A DNA stretch of 64,000 nt from Stercorarius parasiticus (Eukaryota > Chordata > Aves > Charadriiformes > Stercorariidae), in contig VWZL01001961.1 in assembly GCA_013396915.1 (NCBI GenBank), positions 391,326 to 455,325 on the forward strand, written 5' to 3'. Made by a program: the position numbers and the translations under genes. Within the stretch, counting starts at the first letter, position 1. The number at the start of each line of letters is the position of its first letter. Positions 49,313 through 60,595 of the stretch are shown piece by piece. Below the pieces are notes generated by a model, which was not told where the DNA came from, ran no database searches, and worked only from the letters and a program-made list of their open reading frames with translations.

Positions 49313-50477
49313 CTGAAATCACAAAAATTATTACTCGCAGTCAAAGAGCACCGGCATTTTCAGACTAGGGAATAACAACCTCAGGCACACACATGCACAC
49401 ACGTGCACATATGCACAAAATTGCTGCCTAAAAAGCTATTGCACCAAAGAAAATAATCAAGAAAAAACCTTTTTGAATAAAAGGATTCTTTCATGGTGAG
49501 CTAGAGGATGTGGGACGTTACTACTAATGCTTTGATTCTGCTGTTTCACTTAATCAGGACTCACATTTTGAAGCTTTCCTTTGGTTTCAGAGACCTACAA
49601 TCAGGGCTGCTCTTCCCAGTAACTGTTCTTTTTTTTTGACTAGAAAAGCTCAAATTGTCCCTGACCCACTGTTACTGAAGGCAGTAAAATCATACCCAGG
49701 AAGAAAATGGCCCTTCTCATCTAAAGCCTTTCGGGATGAGTCCCCAAAAGACCAGAGGTGCCCAAGACTAGCACTTAGACCCCCAAAATCCTCATCAACA
49801 CAAATTAAGCTGCTCCACCTCCCAGGAAATTACTAAATATGTGCTATAGGTCAGAAAGGGTTTGTGCACATAACAGGGGTTCATCAGTTTGCTTATTCCT
49901 GCAGAGTACCCCAATGCCTCTCATTGGGATAAGCTGCTCTCCTCCTCAGGGATGTCAGGTCACACTCCCACAGGCAAAGGAGGGACTTTACGGTGACATT
50001 TGGGTGATGCCATAACCCACCGAGCACTAGAAACCTCCCTTTAAGGGAAGACTCGGAGACACCCCTACCTTTAGGAGAAGGCTCATGGCTCTGAATCCTG
50101 GGGAGAGACAGTTGTGCCCCGGCAATCACACATCAGGAAGCCTGTAGCCCTTGAGAAGGGTGCGAGAGAGGCTTTTGTGCAACCAGAGATGCCACTAGGA
50201 GGTGGCACTTCCTCCTGGCAGGCTCCAACACCAGCTGAAGAGAGCTGGCTTTTACAGAGCCCACCCTCAGCTGCCTGGCCCTACACAGAGTTCAGACACT
50301 TAAACGCCAAGGTGGAACACTTTGTAACTTCTAAGCAAAAATCCTTTTGTGGACCTAGCCCTAAGAACTGGTTACAGCACAAAACAATACAAGAAGCTCA
50401 AAACGCGAATAAGTTATAACAAAGGATACACACTTAATTTTCAATGATGGGAGGCAGACTTACAAAAAAAAAAGAAA

Positions 50478-51610
50478 GAATCATAGAATCATACGGTTGG
50501 AAGGGACCTCTGGAGATCGTCTAGTCCAACCCCCCTGCCAGAGCAGGGTCACCTTAGAGCAGGTTGCACAGAAATGCGTCCAGGCAGGTTTTCAATGTCT
50601 GCAGAGATGCAGACTCCACCACCTCTCTGGGCAGCCTGTTCCAGTGCTCTGCCACCCTCAAAGGAAAGAAGTTCCTCTTCATGGTTAGGTGGAACTTCCT
50701 ATGCTCAAGTTTGTGCCCATTACCTCTTGTCCTGTCGCTGGGCACCACTGAAAAGAGCCTGGACCCGTCCTCCTGACACCCACCCTTTAAGTATTTGTAA
50801 GTGTTGATAAGATCCCCCCTCAGTCGTCTTTTTTCCAGACTGAAGAGACACAAATCCCTCAGCCTTTCTTCATAAGAGAGCTGTTCCAGTCCCCTAATCG
50901 TATTTGCAGCCCTTTGCTGTACCCTCTCCAGCAGTTCCCTGTCCTTCTTGAACCAGGGAGCCCAGAACTGGACACAGTACTCCAGGTGCGGCCTCACCAA
51001 GGCAGAGTAGAGGGGGAGGATGACCTCCCTCGACCTGCTNNNNNNNNNNNNNNNNNNNNNNNNNNNNNNNNNNNNNNNNNNNNNNNNNNNNNNNNNNNNN
51101 NNNNNNNNNNNNNNNNNNNNNNNNNNNNNNNNNNNNNNCCACTCGTCACTGACCTCCAACTAGACTCTGTGCCCCTAATCACGACCCTCTGAGCTCTGCC
51201 TTTCAACCAGTTATCTATCCACCCCACTGTCCATTCATCTAACCCACTCTTCCTAAGCTTCCCTATGAGGATGCTGTGGGAGACCATGTCAAACGCCTTG
51301 CTTAAGTCAAGGTAGACCACATCTACCACCCTCCCCTCATCTATCCATCCAGTCATGCCATCATAGAAGGCTATCAGATCAGTCAGACATGATTTCCCCT
51401 TGGTGAATCCATGTTGAGTACTTCTGATAGCTCTCTTGTCCTCCACATGCCTTGAGATGACGCCCAGAACGAGCTGTTCCGTCATCTTTCCAGGGATGGA
51501 GGTGAGGCTGACCGGCCTGTAGTTCCCTGGGTCCTCCTTCTTGCCTTTTTTGAAGACTGGAGTGACATTGGCTTTCCTCCAGTCCTCAGGCACCAAAGAA
51601 GCTGTCAACC
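50478..51610 (-). mobile_element. CR1 LINE with reverse transcriptase parts, split by assembly gap
   Basis: On the + strand the left end is GAATCATAGAATCATACGG, the reverse complement of a CR1 3' tail; the element is therefore on the - strand, the same strand as ITGBL1. Right of the gap it encodes upstream reverse transcriptase sequence (KGKSCLTDLIAFYDGMTGW, then VVYLDLSKAFDMVSHSIL and WIDNWLKGRAQRVVIRGTES), left of the gap the C-terminal part ([19 protein letters not shown], then [16 protein letters not shown]). The YLDLSKAFD segment holds a catalytic aspartate. Its 3' end differs from the other three copies (ACGGTTGGAAGGGACCTCTG), so it belongs to another CR1 subfamily. Both open parts are uninterrupted, suggesting a rather young copy. 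It is 5'-truncated. Confidence 0.95.
51040..51138. other. Assembly gap (99 N)
   Basis: Ninety-nine unknown bases inside the CR1 copy. Comparing flanks with the CR1 copy at 18427-19392, the left flank (..CTCGACCTGCT) corresponds to about 18993 and the right flank (CCACTCGTCACTG..) begins just where that copy ends (about 19392). About 400 bp is therefore expected here rather than 99. Confidence 0.98.
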
Positions 51611-53296
51611 TTTAACAGAACATGCTTATAAATGAGTTAGGTGCTGTTGCTCTTGCAATATATCCAGAATTATTCCATTTAATGTTTGCATTTAATGCAA
51701 TAATGCAGTATTAAAGTAAAATATATAGAAGGAATTTTGGTTATGTCAGAATATAACCTAAACAGAATTCATGGGTTACTTAACAGGGCCTGAGACAAAG
51801 TGTATAAATGATGCTTTTCCATCTTTCTGTTCTCTTCAGTGATGTCTGAATAAAATCCATAGTGAAAATCCAAATACATATTTAAAAAAAAAAGTGGATC
51901 TTTCAATATCAACCAATTTTCCCCAGTTTTTCCCATAAATACTGAAGTGTCTCTGATCACTGAAACCTAACTCTTTAAAACTTCAGCACAGCCTCAGCAG
52001 AGTATCCAATTTTTTAATTAAAAATGTAAGTAATTTAGTGTTTACTGTAAATTGAAAAAAATTAACTCATTGCCTAATTTTAGAGAAATGCTGTTTTAAC
52101 TTGTAACATATGGAACATGTAAATATACACAGGAAGAGCTGGTGAGTGGAACATTTGGGGATGGGAGTATTTGGTTAAGCATCTACTTTTTCCGTGAGTT
52201 ATGAGTATTGCTTACTGAGCCATGGGCACAGAAAATACTGAGATTCCCTACAAGGATAAAAAATGCCATTGTATAAAGAGGCAGTGGAGGAGAGCGTACA
52301 TATTGCATGGTTGCTGTATAAGAGAGACACTAAGACATACTTGAGGGTAATTTAAACCGAATGTCTCTGTTTATACAAACTGACAGCTGAAAATAATGAT
52401 GAATAGTATGAGACTTTTAGTGAAATTAAAGCAGCTAATAAGAGCACGACATTGTACAAAACCTAAAGTGATTCTGCATAAGCAAGCGCTGATGCTGCTA
52501 CTGAGGGATGCCCACAATGTTTAAAACTATTTTGCAGAACACACAGCAAATTTAACACCAAGTCAACCAAGGAAGATCAGGCTCCATAACGTAAAACGAG
52601 TTAGGGAGAATGAATGTATCGAGTCTTTTCCTTGAACAGAGCATGCTGCTCTGGGAGGCTCCTCAGTTTAATTAAAATGAGTCTAATGAGTTGCAGGGTG
52701 TTCCCTGAGATCCCGGCCAGATCCTCTTGGATGGGCTTTGGCTCATTACCTGGCCCGCGTCCTGCACCATTACAGGAGCCATCTGCAGCCCTACATTTAC
52801 TGCCAGGGAGGCAGCAGCGCGGTGGGTGTTGCTGTTTTCCTTGGGAAGAGCTTTTGCTACAGGTGGCACAGTCAGCGAGCCAAGATTTCGAAAAGAGCCT
52901 GGGAATGTGGATGTCCAACTCTGCTTCCATTAACAGAGAGCAATTTTCTGAAAGTGTTCAGCAGTTATCTGCTGAAAACCAGGACTCCTTAGAGTCTATT
53001 AAATCCTACGTACAGAAACTCAAGCTCCCTCAATCCATTATAGCGCTTGCATATCTTGGCTGGGTTTCCAGCAAAGACAGAACAACCACCATTAGTGCAC
53101 AGGTTCGAAATTCCCTTTTATTTGACCAGTAATGGTTACTTATTGCTCAAAGTAATGAAACAGAAAGAAACATTTGTCATTTTGGCCTCTGGATCATGCC
53201 GGTCATGCTTGCTATGAACAACATTTTGAAGTATGGGTACCCAGTAAGACATGATTTCCAGGTACATATTTAAGCATCCAGAATAGATTTGCCTTA

Positions 53297-53331
53297 AAAA
53301 AAAAATAAAATAAAAAAAATAAAAAGCATAG
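53297..53331. repeat. A-rich simple repeat
   Basis: Runs of A with interspersed T (AAAATAAAATAAAAA type) in an ITGBL1 intron; no adjacent transposon was recognised. Confidence 0.75.
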
Positions 53332-55397
53332 AAACAAAATTTGCAAGTAACAAGACTGTTTTTGCCTGTGATCCTCATCCTGCTCAGGGAAACGGCAAGA
53401 GACAGTAGCCTCCTTGGATGTTCACTGGCCTCACACCTCTGGAAGTTATTTTATGTAGGTATTTCTCTGCTGGGACAAGCAGTTACATATGACCAGATGT
53501 TATCACAGTAAAGCTGCTATAGCACCTAACTTGACACAGATGTGTTATATTGACTGTCCTCAGGGCAACTTTCGATCACTTTGGAAGCTTACTTGTGCTT
53601 GGAGGCCGAAGAAAGTTAAAAAAATAATAAAAAATCCCACCAGTGTTGCTTAATACGGATTTAGGGTCAGGTCTGTAATTCCCACAGAAAATAAATGCTA
53701 CTCAACAGTGCACTGCTACCTTAGAAAATCTGGGCTTTTGGAGCCTCCATTCATGCAGTGAGGTATAAAAGCAGGACCCGCCTGCAGCTGGTTACAACCC
53801 AGAGCGACTTTCAGACTGCTCCAACCTATTGCAGCACCCAGATCCCAAACCAGCCCCTGGGCAACGTAGCCAACAGCCAAAAAAATCGTAGCCAAAAAAT
53901 CCTCGATGTCTCTGCAAATTCCTGCTAGATTATCTGCTTCCAACGCCTCAAAGTAAATTGTAGCCTTCATATACACGCTCAAAGCTAACTGTTCTCAGAG
54001 TAAGACCTACAGGCTGGAATAGATAGCCATCAGCCATCCTTACAAAATGATAGCAGATAATACAAATGTTTAAAAATTCAACATCATTTGTCATGTTTAT
54101 ATTTCTTTTGAATCTCATATAGTGCGTTTTATTGATTTTAAGCATATTCACTCTCCTTCACCGTTTATAGAAAAAAATCACAGGGAGACCAAGACTAAGA
54201 GAAGAAAAGTTAACTTCCGCAGTAAAACAGAGCAACTCCATTTCTCCAGTAACTCAGCATCCTCTTACACAGACAATAATTTAAAGATAGCCAAGTCTTC
54301 TGGAAACAGTAGAGAAACAGTGCAACTTTCTCATTTTCCATGACATTGCTAAAACTGGGAGGGAAAAAAACAAGATAAAATGGTGCAGTGGGGGAGAATC
54401 CTACCAAGTGGTAGTATAGATGGAAGAAGGCCAGGCTGGAAACCTCATTTGAATTTACTTTGCACTGAAATAAAAGTTACCAAAAGGACAACTGGAAATC
54501 TGCCTGACGTAGAAGGCTACTTGTTTTGTCCAGCTAGCAGTTTTCTTACCTGTCTATGCAAGGGATATATTGAACACATGAAATGGCACATCCAGTTTGG
54601 AGTGAGTGCATTCTAGCCTCAGGCCAGTCCCACCACCAGTTTTTTTGTCTATTCTTTTTCAGACATATTATATACAAAAATAGACAGTTTGCACTATGGG
54701 GGGGCTAAAAAGCCCACTTTCCAGTAATGCAATTTCTTAGCCTGAAAGACTGCAAGGTAAGAACGTCAGAGAACAATTTCAGATCATTATCAAGGTTTTC
54801 TAAGTTTTTCTCCTCCCTGTGGCAATTTTTTATAGCCGGACTGAAGCTGATGCAACCACCTGAATAAAGATTAGTAAATGAAAGAGTTTGTGGGATTCTG
54901 CTGTGGGGGCTGCAGATATCTACCTTTCCTTTGCTGCTGTGTTGGGGAGGGGGGTGATTAAGTATACCAAATGTTGCTGTTACACACTCTCCTCCACTTA
55001 CGGCTGCCTGAGATATTACATTTGCCATCTCCCCCATGGTAGCGTTAGTGCAGGCAGTGCCCCTGTCCCTCAAACTGGATGGAGCACAAACAGTTAGTTT
55101 ATAATGTACAGCTGTTCAACGCAGAGCATCAGATAAACACATACAGGAAATTATATGCTATTAACAAATTGCATAGGAGAGCAACGCTGCTAAACACGTA
55201 CGGCTGTGGTGGGTGTTTGTCAAAATGGATGTAAGTGCATTCCGGAGCCAAATATAACATCTTTTTAATAATAGGTGCCTTTGTAAGAAAGGGTTACTGA
55301 ACAACAACCCACTGCCACGCACATTAGTCTTCCAGAACATGATCGTTTTTCCTCTGGCAGAGCACTGACATGGGGTAGCTCAGATGCCAGTTCTTAC

Positions 55398-55544
55398 CCT
55401 TCCCCGAACATAATATGCCATCCGCCGACTCGCAGAGACTTCTGCTCTCCTCCTCTGTCATGTTGCACTTCCTTGAATGCTGGCACAACTTTCCAAACCA
55501 CCCGTCCTGGCAAATGCATCGGCCGCATGAGCAGACACCATGGC
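55398..55544 (-). CDS. ITGBL1: ITGBL1 third-to-last coding exon
   Basis: A 147-bp exon on the - strand with acceptor GTTACAG before GCCATGG and donor GTAAGAA after GGGGAAGG; phase 1 at both ends. It encodes [20 protein letters not shown], then [17 protein letters not shown] and [12 protein letters not shown]. It carries eight cysteines, an integrin-beta-type EGF-like repeat plus the linker to the next, and an N-glycosylation sequon (NMT). It joins in phase to the 114-bp exon to give [10 protein letters not shown], the order known in ITGBL1. The frame is intact. The next exon upstream was not found and should lie to the right, beyond the window or unrecognised. Confidence 0.97.
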
Positions 55545-56029
55545 CTGTAACGACACCAAGGTTGGTTATGAGCAAAATAAGCAGAAAGCAGTGACTGCGG
55601 TCACAACTGAGGTCATCTTCCGACCTCTGCAGTGTGAAGCGCATGGTATGGGGTAGATGGACAGATGGACAGCACAGCTTCCCAGCAGGGTGGTCTTCTT
55701 CAGTTCTCTCATTCCTGTGTTAAACAGGATGCCCTAGTGATGTGCAGAAAAGCATAAGCATGTCTCCCCTCGTCCAAAAAGCTCAGCATCAGCTCAAATT
55801 TATTGGGTTGTGCAATTACTACAGATTAACTCATACAGTACAGAATGAAGACCATTACCCCAGGGTCTCATGCAATTGCCAAAATTGGTTGTACATAAAC
55901 ACAACTGGCAACCTGCAAAGAGTTCCTCTCATCACCCCAACAACATCCTGCTTCTCTTCTGCATCTCTTCTCCAGACATAGCTATCCCAGCTCAGCAGTT
56001 TAAAACGTTTGGCATTTTCACTTCTGACA

Positions 56030-56680
56030 CTGCAGTCAAATATTCAGGGAGGAGCAGGAAGGAGGAAGAGACCAGAGCGTTCTCCAGCACACGCTTGCAT
56101 GACCTCAAGACAGGACTTCGAAGATGAATGGGCAGGCTACCATGGGGGGCTCTCTCCACAGGGACACTTAGATTTCAGTTCCCATATCAAGACAAGAGGG
56201 ACAATGGAGAGGCAGAAGAAGAATACAGTAGCAAGGACACAGCTATCAAAAGATGATTAATAATAAGGGGGAAAACCAGGGGGAAATTAAGGGACAGAAG
56301 AAAAGAAGAACGAGAAAAAACATAAAATAGAGGCCAAATGGAGAGGAATACACTCTGAAAGGTTAGGGAAAGAAGGACAGATAATGACAAGTGAGGGAAA
56401 GGTCAAAGAAACCCTAGAACGTGGGTCAGAGAGAGACCCTAGGAGCTATGATCAATGTTCAAAAAAAGGAAAAATAAAAAAGATGAAATAGAATCTTTGA
56501 GAATTATTTGTATAAAGATTAATAAAAAAGGAAAAGATGTTGAATAGTGAACTGAGGGGATAATCTGAGGGCAAAATCTGAGGTGACAACAAATGCAGAC
56601 AAGAATACAGAAATGGAAAATAGAAAAAAAGAAGTAAGAAATGTCTTCCAGACACATTTTCACTTTTCAACCTTGAATAA
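56030..56680. repeat. Purine-rich (GA) low-complexity tract
   Basis: For about 650 bases the + strand is dominated by A and G in irregular GGAAGGAGGAAGAGA and AAGAAAAGAAGAACG type phrases, with few pyrimidine runs. On the ITGBL1 strand it is a pyrimidine-rich intron segment. It is not a clean microsatellite and shows no clear period. Confidence 0.6.
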
Positions 56681-59600
56681 TATTTCTGCAGCAGAGAAGA
56701 TCATTCCTTAGCTAATCAGTTTACTGGACTTGAAAGAAGGAAATTATACATACCAGTGACTTTTGTCCTATCCTACCTGCTATGTAGGGCACGGGAGTGG
56801 AAACGAAGGAACTGAGATAATTTGGGAGCACGGGCTGGGGAGAAGGGAACAAGCAGTAGGAGTATCTGGCAAAGCACTGAGCTGTAGGATGCAAAGAAGC
56901 AAACCAGCAATTTTGCTTTTCTAATTTATGGACTTCTCATGAGGCAACAGTGCAACTTGGCATCGTAGACCGGTAGGCAGCACTGGTAGAAGCCCAAAGG
57001 AGAGACAAACCTTGTAGTTTGCTGTAAGTGGAATTCCTTAACGTTTTACTGATGGCCAAATACTTTTCTAATTTAAGTTAGAAAATGCTGGAAGCTGCAA
57101 AGTCTGTCATTTCTGAATGTTCAGAATAATTTTTGTGCTCCGGACTGTGTATAAATCTTTTTTAATCTTATTAGCTAAACAATTTTAAATGCTCAGTAGC
57201 AATGATGCAGTCTTATTATGACAGTAATAATACTCCTGCAAGTGACATTCAGCAATTAAAAATTTACATACATGCATTTAACATATCATATATTACAAAT
57301 TGATAACTAGCAACAATAGAAGCTTGATGCTACTTTGGCTTCTGCATTAGACTGGGATGAAGAACAACTGTACTACAAACGAAAATGCAAGAGGTAGAAA
57401 ACAAGAATATATACCTTTCCATATGCTCCTTCCAGGTAGATGGCATGCAATTGTCTAGATTAATTTACTATGGCTAAGCTTCTGTCAGAGTATTTTTATC
57501 TGCCTTATTTATTTTTTCTTAGTAACATATAGATTAGATATGAGAATAGCTCAACACCGGAAGAGCAAAATATACAACTGGATGTCGGTGTTGGAAAATT
57601 ATTTGTGGCGATACAAATACTTGTGCTTATTTTAGCAATGGATAGTAAGAAATCCATGCTGATTTCACTGAGAAAATAATTTTGTATAATTTTTCTCGTA
57701 TAGTCATTATGATTTATCAAATACAGAGACTGATCATGTCTCTAAAGCCTTTACACAAGTCAAATAAGAAGGTAATGAATAATCTATTAATTTACAGCAA
57801 ACAGAGTTTGCAGTTTACCACACAAAATTTTGACATGCATTTTTCTGAGATGACCATTCCTCTCCTCCTTTATGCCATATAAATCCTCACAACATAAAGG
57901 ATTCTTTTTTCTCAAGGAATCCATTTTACCAAAATAATATTGACTCCTAGTTGACACCAGCTTGGGCTGCTGCAGCTCTTTGGATGCCTCATCCATCAGG
58001 GTGGTGAGGATGCAAGTGCTTAACCCAATGCTCATTAAGTCCTATCTATCTTCTGTGGGTGCTGGCATGTGTATAACTGCTTTACACTGTTTAGTTGTGT
58101 ATATCCTCCTTGCAGAGACTCTTTGCTTATGCCTGAAGATGTCCAAACAAGCTGACCGAAAGGAAGAACCAAAACATTGCTTTGGCTCTTTGAGTTGAAT
58201 GTAATATTCAAATTACATTCAAAGTGTCCCAGTTTCATTCCAATGAATACCAGGCCCTCAAAATCGTGAGCAAGAGCAGCAACAAAAAGGTGCTGCTCTT
58301 GTTCATAGGTCCTATTAGATATGGATATAATTCCCTTCATAGGGGAGTATGAAATTCAAGAATAAAGCAATCATAGAGCAAAGGGGAAAAGAAAAATCTC
58401 TAATTGAAGACTTCCAGCCCAACTGAATTGGTTAACATGATAAAATACTGATTTAACTATTCAGATTAAGCAGATTTACTGGAAAGCGTTGGTCTGTCAT
58501 CAATTCAGATTCAACACAAAACACTTAAAATCACAAACAAATTGCATATTGCAATGCCTCTGAGACCATAGATCTTCATTCATAAAAATATGTGTTAATG
58601 AACATTTAAATATTTAACAGAATGTTTTAAACATTAATCCCCAATCAAGAAGAAAGACTGTGATGGAGGAGAGGCAAAGGAGAGAAAAAGATAACGTTAA
58701 AAGTAGTGTCACATTGTTTAGAATTATCAATAAATCACATAACCACAAGATTTAAATGTGAAATATGAATGCAGCAACAAGGAAAGCTGTGACAGGTTAG
58801 TAGTAGAGGCCCATTATTAACACAAATCAAACAAAACCACACCAAACACCAGGATGAATTATTTCTTACCGTGCCTGGAAACAAAACTGTGTGGTTGTGG
58901 GGAACTTCACTTTAGGGCTACTCATGCAACTGTTGCCAGAGTTCCCAAAAAAACTGCAGGATAATTTTCTAATACAAAAGGCATGGGACTGTCAGCATGA
59001 TGAAAAAGGCGAAGTACTCATTGCAGAGCAAGCTGGTTCTTACTTACAGACTAACTGATTATAACCAGATAATGTTCCCGAAGGGCAAACTGAGGCCAGC
59101 CCCAAACAAAATTTGGCACTTCAGGAGAACAAGTTTCTCAAACTAATATAATATAATAAATATATAATAACGTAAATATTTAGCAGAAATGGAGGAAACA
59201 AATCTTCAGCCATAAAAATATTAATTTGACTGTCCTGTATGAAGAATTTAACTGACAGTCCAACAACACTTCTCCACAGTAAGAGAGAATTCCACCTAGG
59301 TCTAATGGGGGAGAGATGCAACGAGTTAGGAATGAGTAGACTGTACAGCCAAAGAAGGAAGGATGAAATAGATAGCAACCAATATAAATGAGAAGTTTTG
59401 TTGTGGATAAACCAGACATAATGGGGGAGCAGGGGGGGACAAAAATCTGTAACTGGATGAAAAATAGGAAGTTTTAAAAGTGTACTGGGAATATGAAAAA
59501 TCTCAGCATAATGCAGGATCCCTGATTTAGGACAGTACAGTAAATGAAACTAATATTTCTCTCTGTATTTAAATAGAAACAGGATTTTCTATTTTTTATT

Positions 59601-59699
59601 ACAGGACTACGATAAAGAACTTTCTATTATATTATTAACATAAGAGAATATTAAACAACATCTATCTGGGAGAAATATTTCTAAGTGAGTAGGCTTATA

Positions 59700-60595
59700 T
59701 GCCTGCCCAAATATGCTAAAAGAGTTGGTAAAACCACTACTAGATCACTGGTTTTGATTTTTATTGAATACCAGGAGAACTGGAACAGTTGTGCCAAATG
59801 CATTTAGACAAGCCTAATATAAATGTGAAGTGAAATACTGGTTGTCTATTATATTATAGGTTGCTTATTATTGTCCAAGTCTAAAAAGGTGGACTGTGGC
59901 TCCAGTTTGAGGAACGCAACAGGCAGACAGCTCAGTAAAAACTTCAAGTGAAACATTGCCATGAAAAGGGTTCATGCCATCCTTATATGCACATAACAGG
60001 AGAGAAGCAAGTAGGAACAGAAATGAGTAGGAACATTTAGAGCATTGATGAGATGGACATTAAAGCTCTGCAACTCACTGTGATATCCATGTTTGAAGAG
60101 ATTTTGAAAAAATTGGAAGAGCCCCAAAAAGTTCCAAAGTAAGAATTCAAAGGGCAGAGAAAATGGCCTGTTGAAAGAACTTCAAAGATCTATATCTGCT
60201 TAGCCTATTGGGGGTGGGGAATAAATTCTAAGTGTTTCAGCAGGATCTGAACTACCTTCTTTGGAGGTACTAGAATGGGAATTCTCAAAAAAAACAGAGA
60301 AAGACAAAGCACGAACCGGAGAGAAAAGCTAATACTGGCAAACTCATTTGAGAAACAAAGCAGCATTTCAAACAAGGATGATTATTGGAACGAACTTTCT
60401 AGTGATGTTGGCATGGCTGCGCGTGTCTTAGAGTCTTTAGAGTGTGGCTGGATGCCCTTCTCAGAGACAGGCTTTAGTTGCACACAGTACACAGACCTGA
60501 ACATAGGGAAAGCCTGGGTATAGTGTGATGGCTATTTATAGCCTAATATACAAGGTTGAACGTATAAGACCCTCTTGGCCTTTGTAAATTAACAT
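59700..60595 (+). mobile_element. Ancient CR1/L3-like LINE relic
   Basis: Blocks in the right order resemble the ORF2 end and 3' UTR of old CR1/L3-type LINEs as known from turtles, crocodiles and mammals: a KELV-like segment with AGGAGAACTGGAACAGT near 59775; AAAAGGGTTCATGCCATCCT near 59965; AAAAAATTGGAAGAGCCCC near 60108 (family: EKLERVQ); CTTCAAAGATCTATATCTGC followed by TTAGC near 60180 (ELNLFSL-like); GAGAAAGACAAAGCACGAAC near 60297; ATTATTGGAACGAACT near 60380 (NHWN-like); and a 3' end CCCTCTTGGCCTTTGTAAAT near 60571. Stops and indels are frequent, so it is long dead. It is antisense to ITGBL1. The family match is from memory. Confidence 0.7.

Larger units (their letters stand above)
49313..55397 (-). 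other. ITGBL1: ITGBL1 intron containing a CR1 and an assembly gap
   Basis: Six kilobases between the 147-bp and 114-bp exons, phase 1. It includes a CA-rich microsatellite near 49383-49418, the CR1 copy at 50478-51610 with a run of N, and an A-rich simple repeat at about 53297-53331. A 172-codon + strand frame at 52614-53132 and a 109-codon - strand frame opposite it show no domain and are treated as chance. Confidence 0.9.

Noticed and set aside
52614..53132. 172-codon open frame on the + strand in an ITGBL1 intron, with a 109-codon frame opposite
   Set aside because: No family resemblance on reading. The translation changes from Pro/Arg-rich to Ser-rich without structure. Chance is more likely, though a conservation test would settle it.
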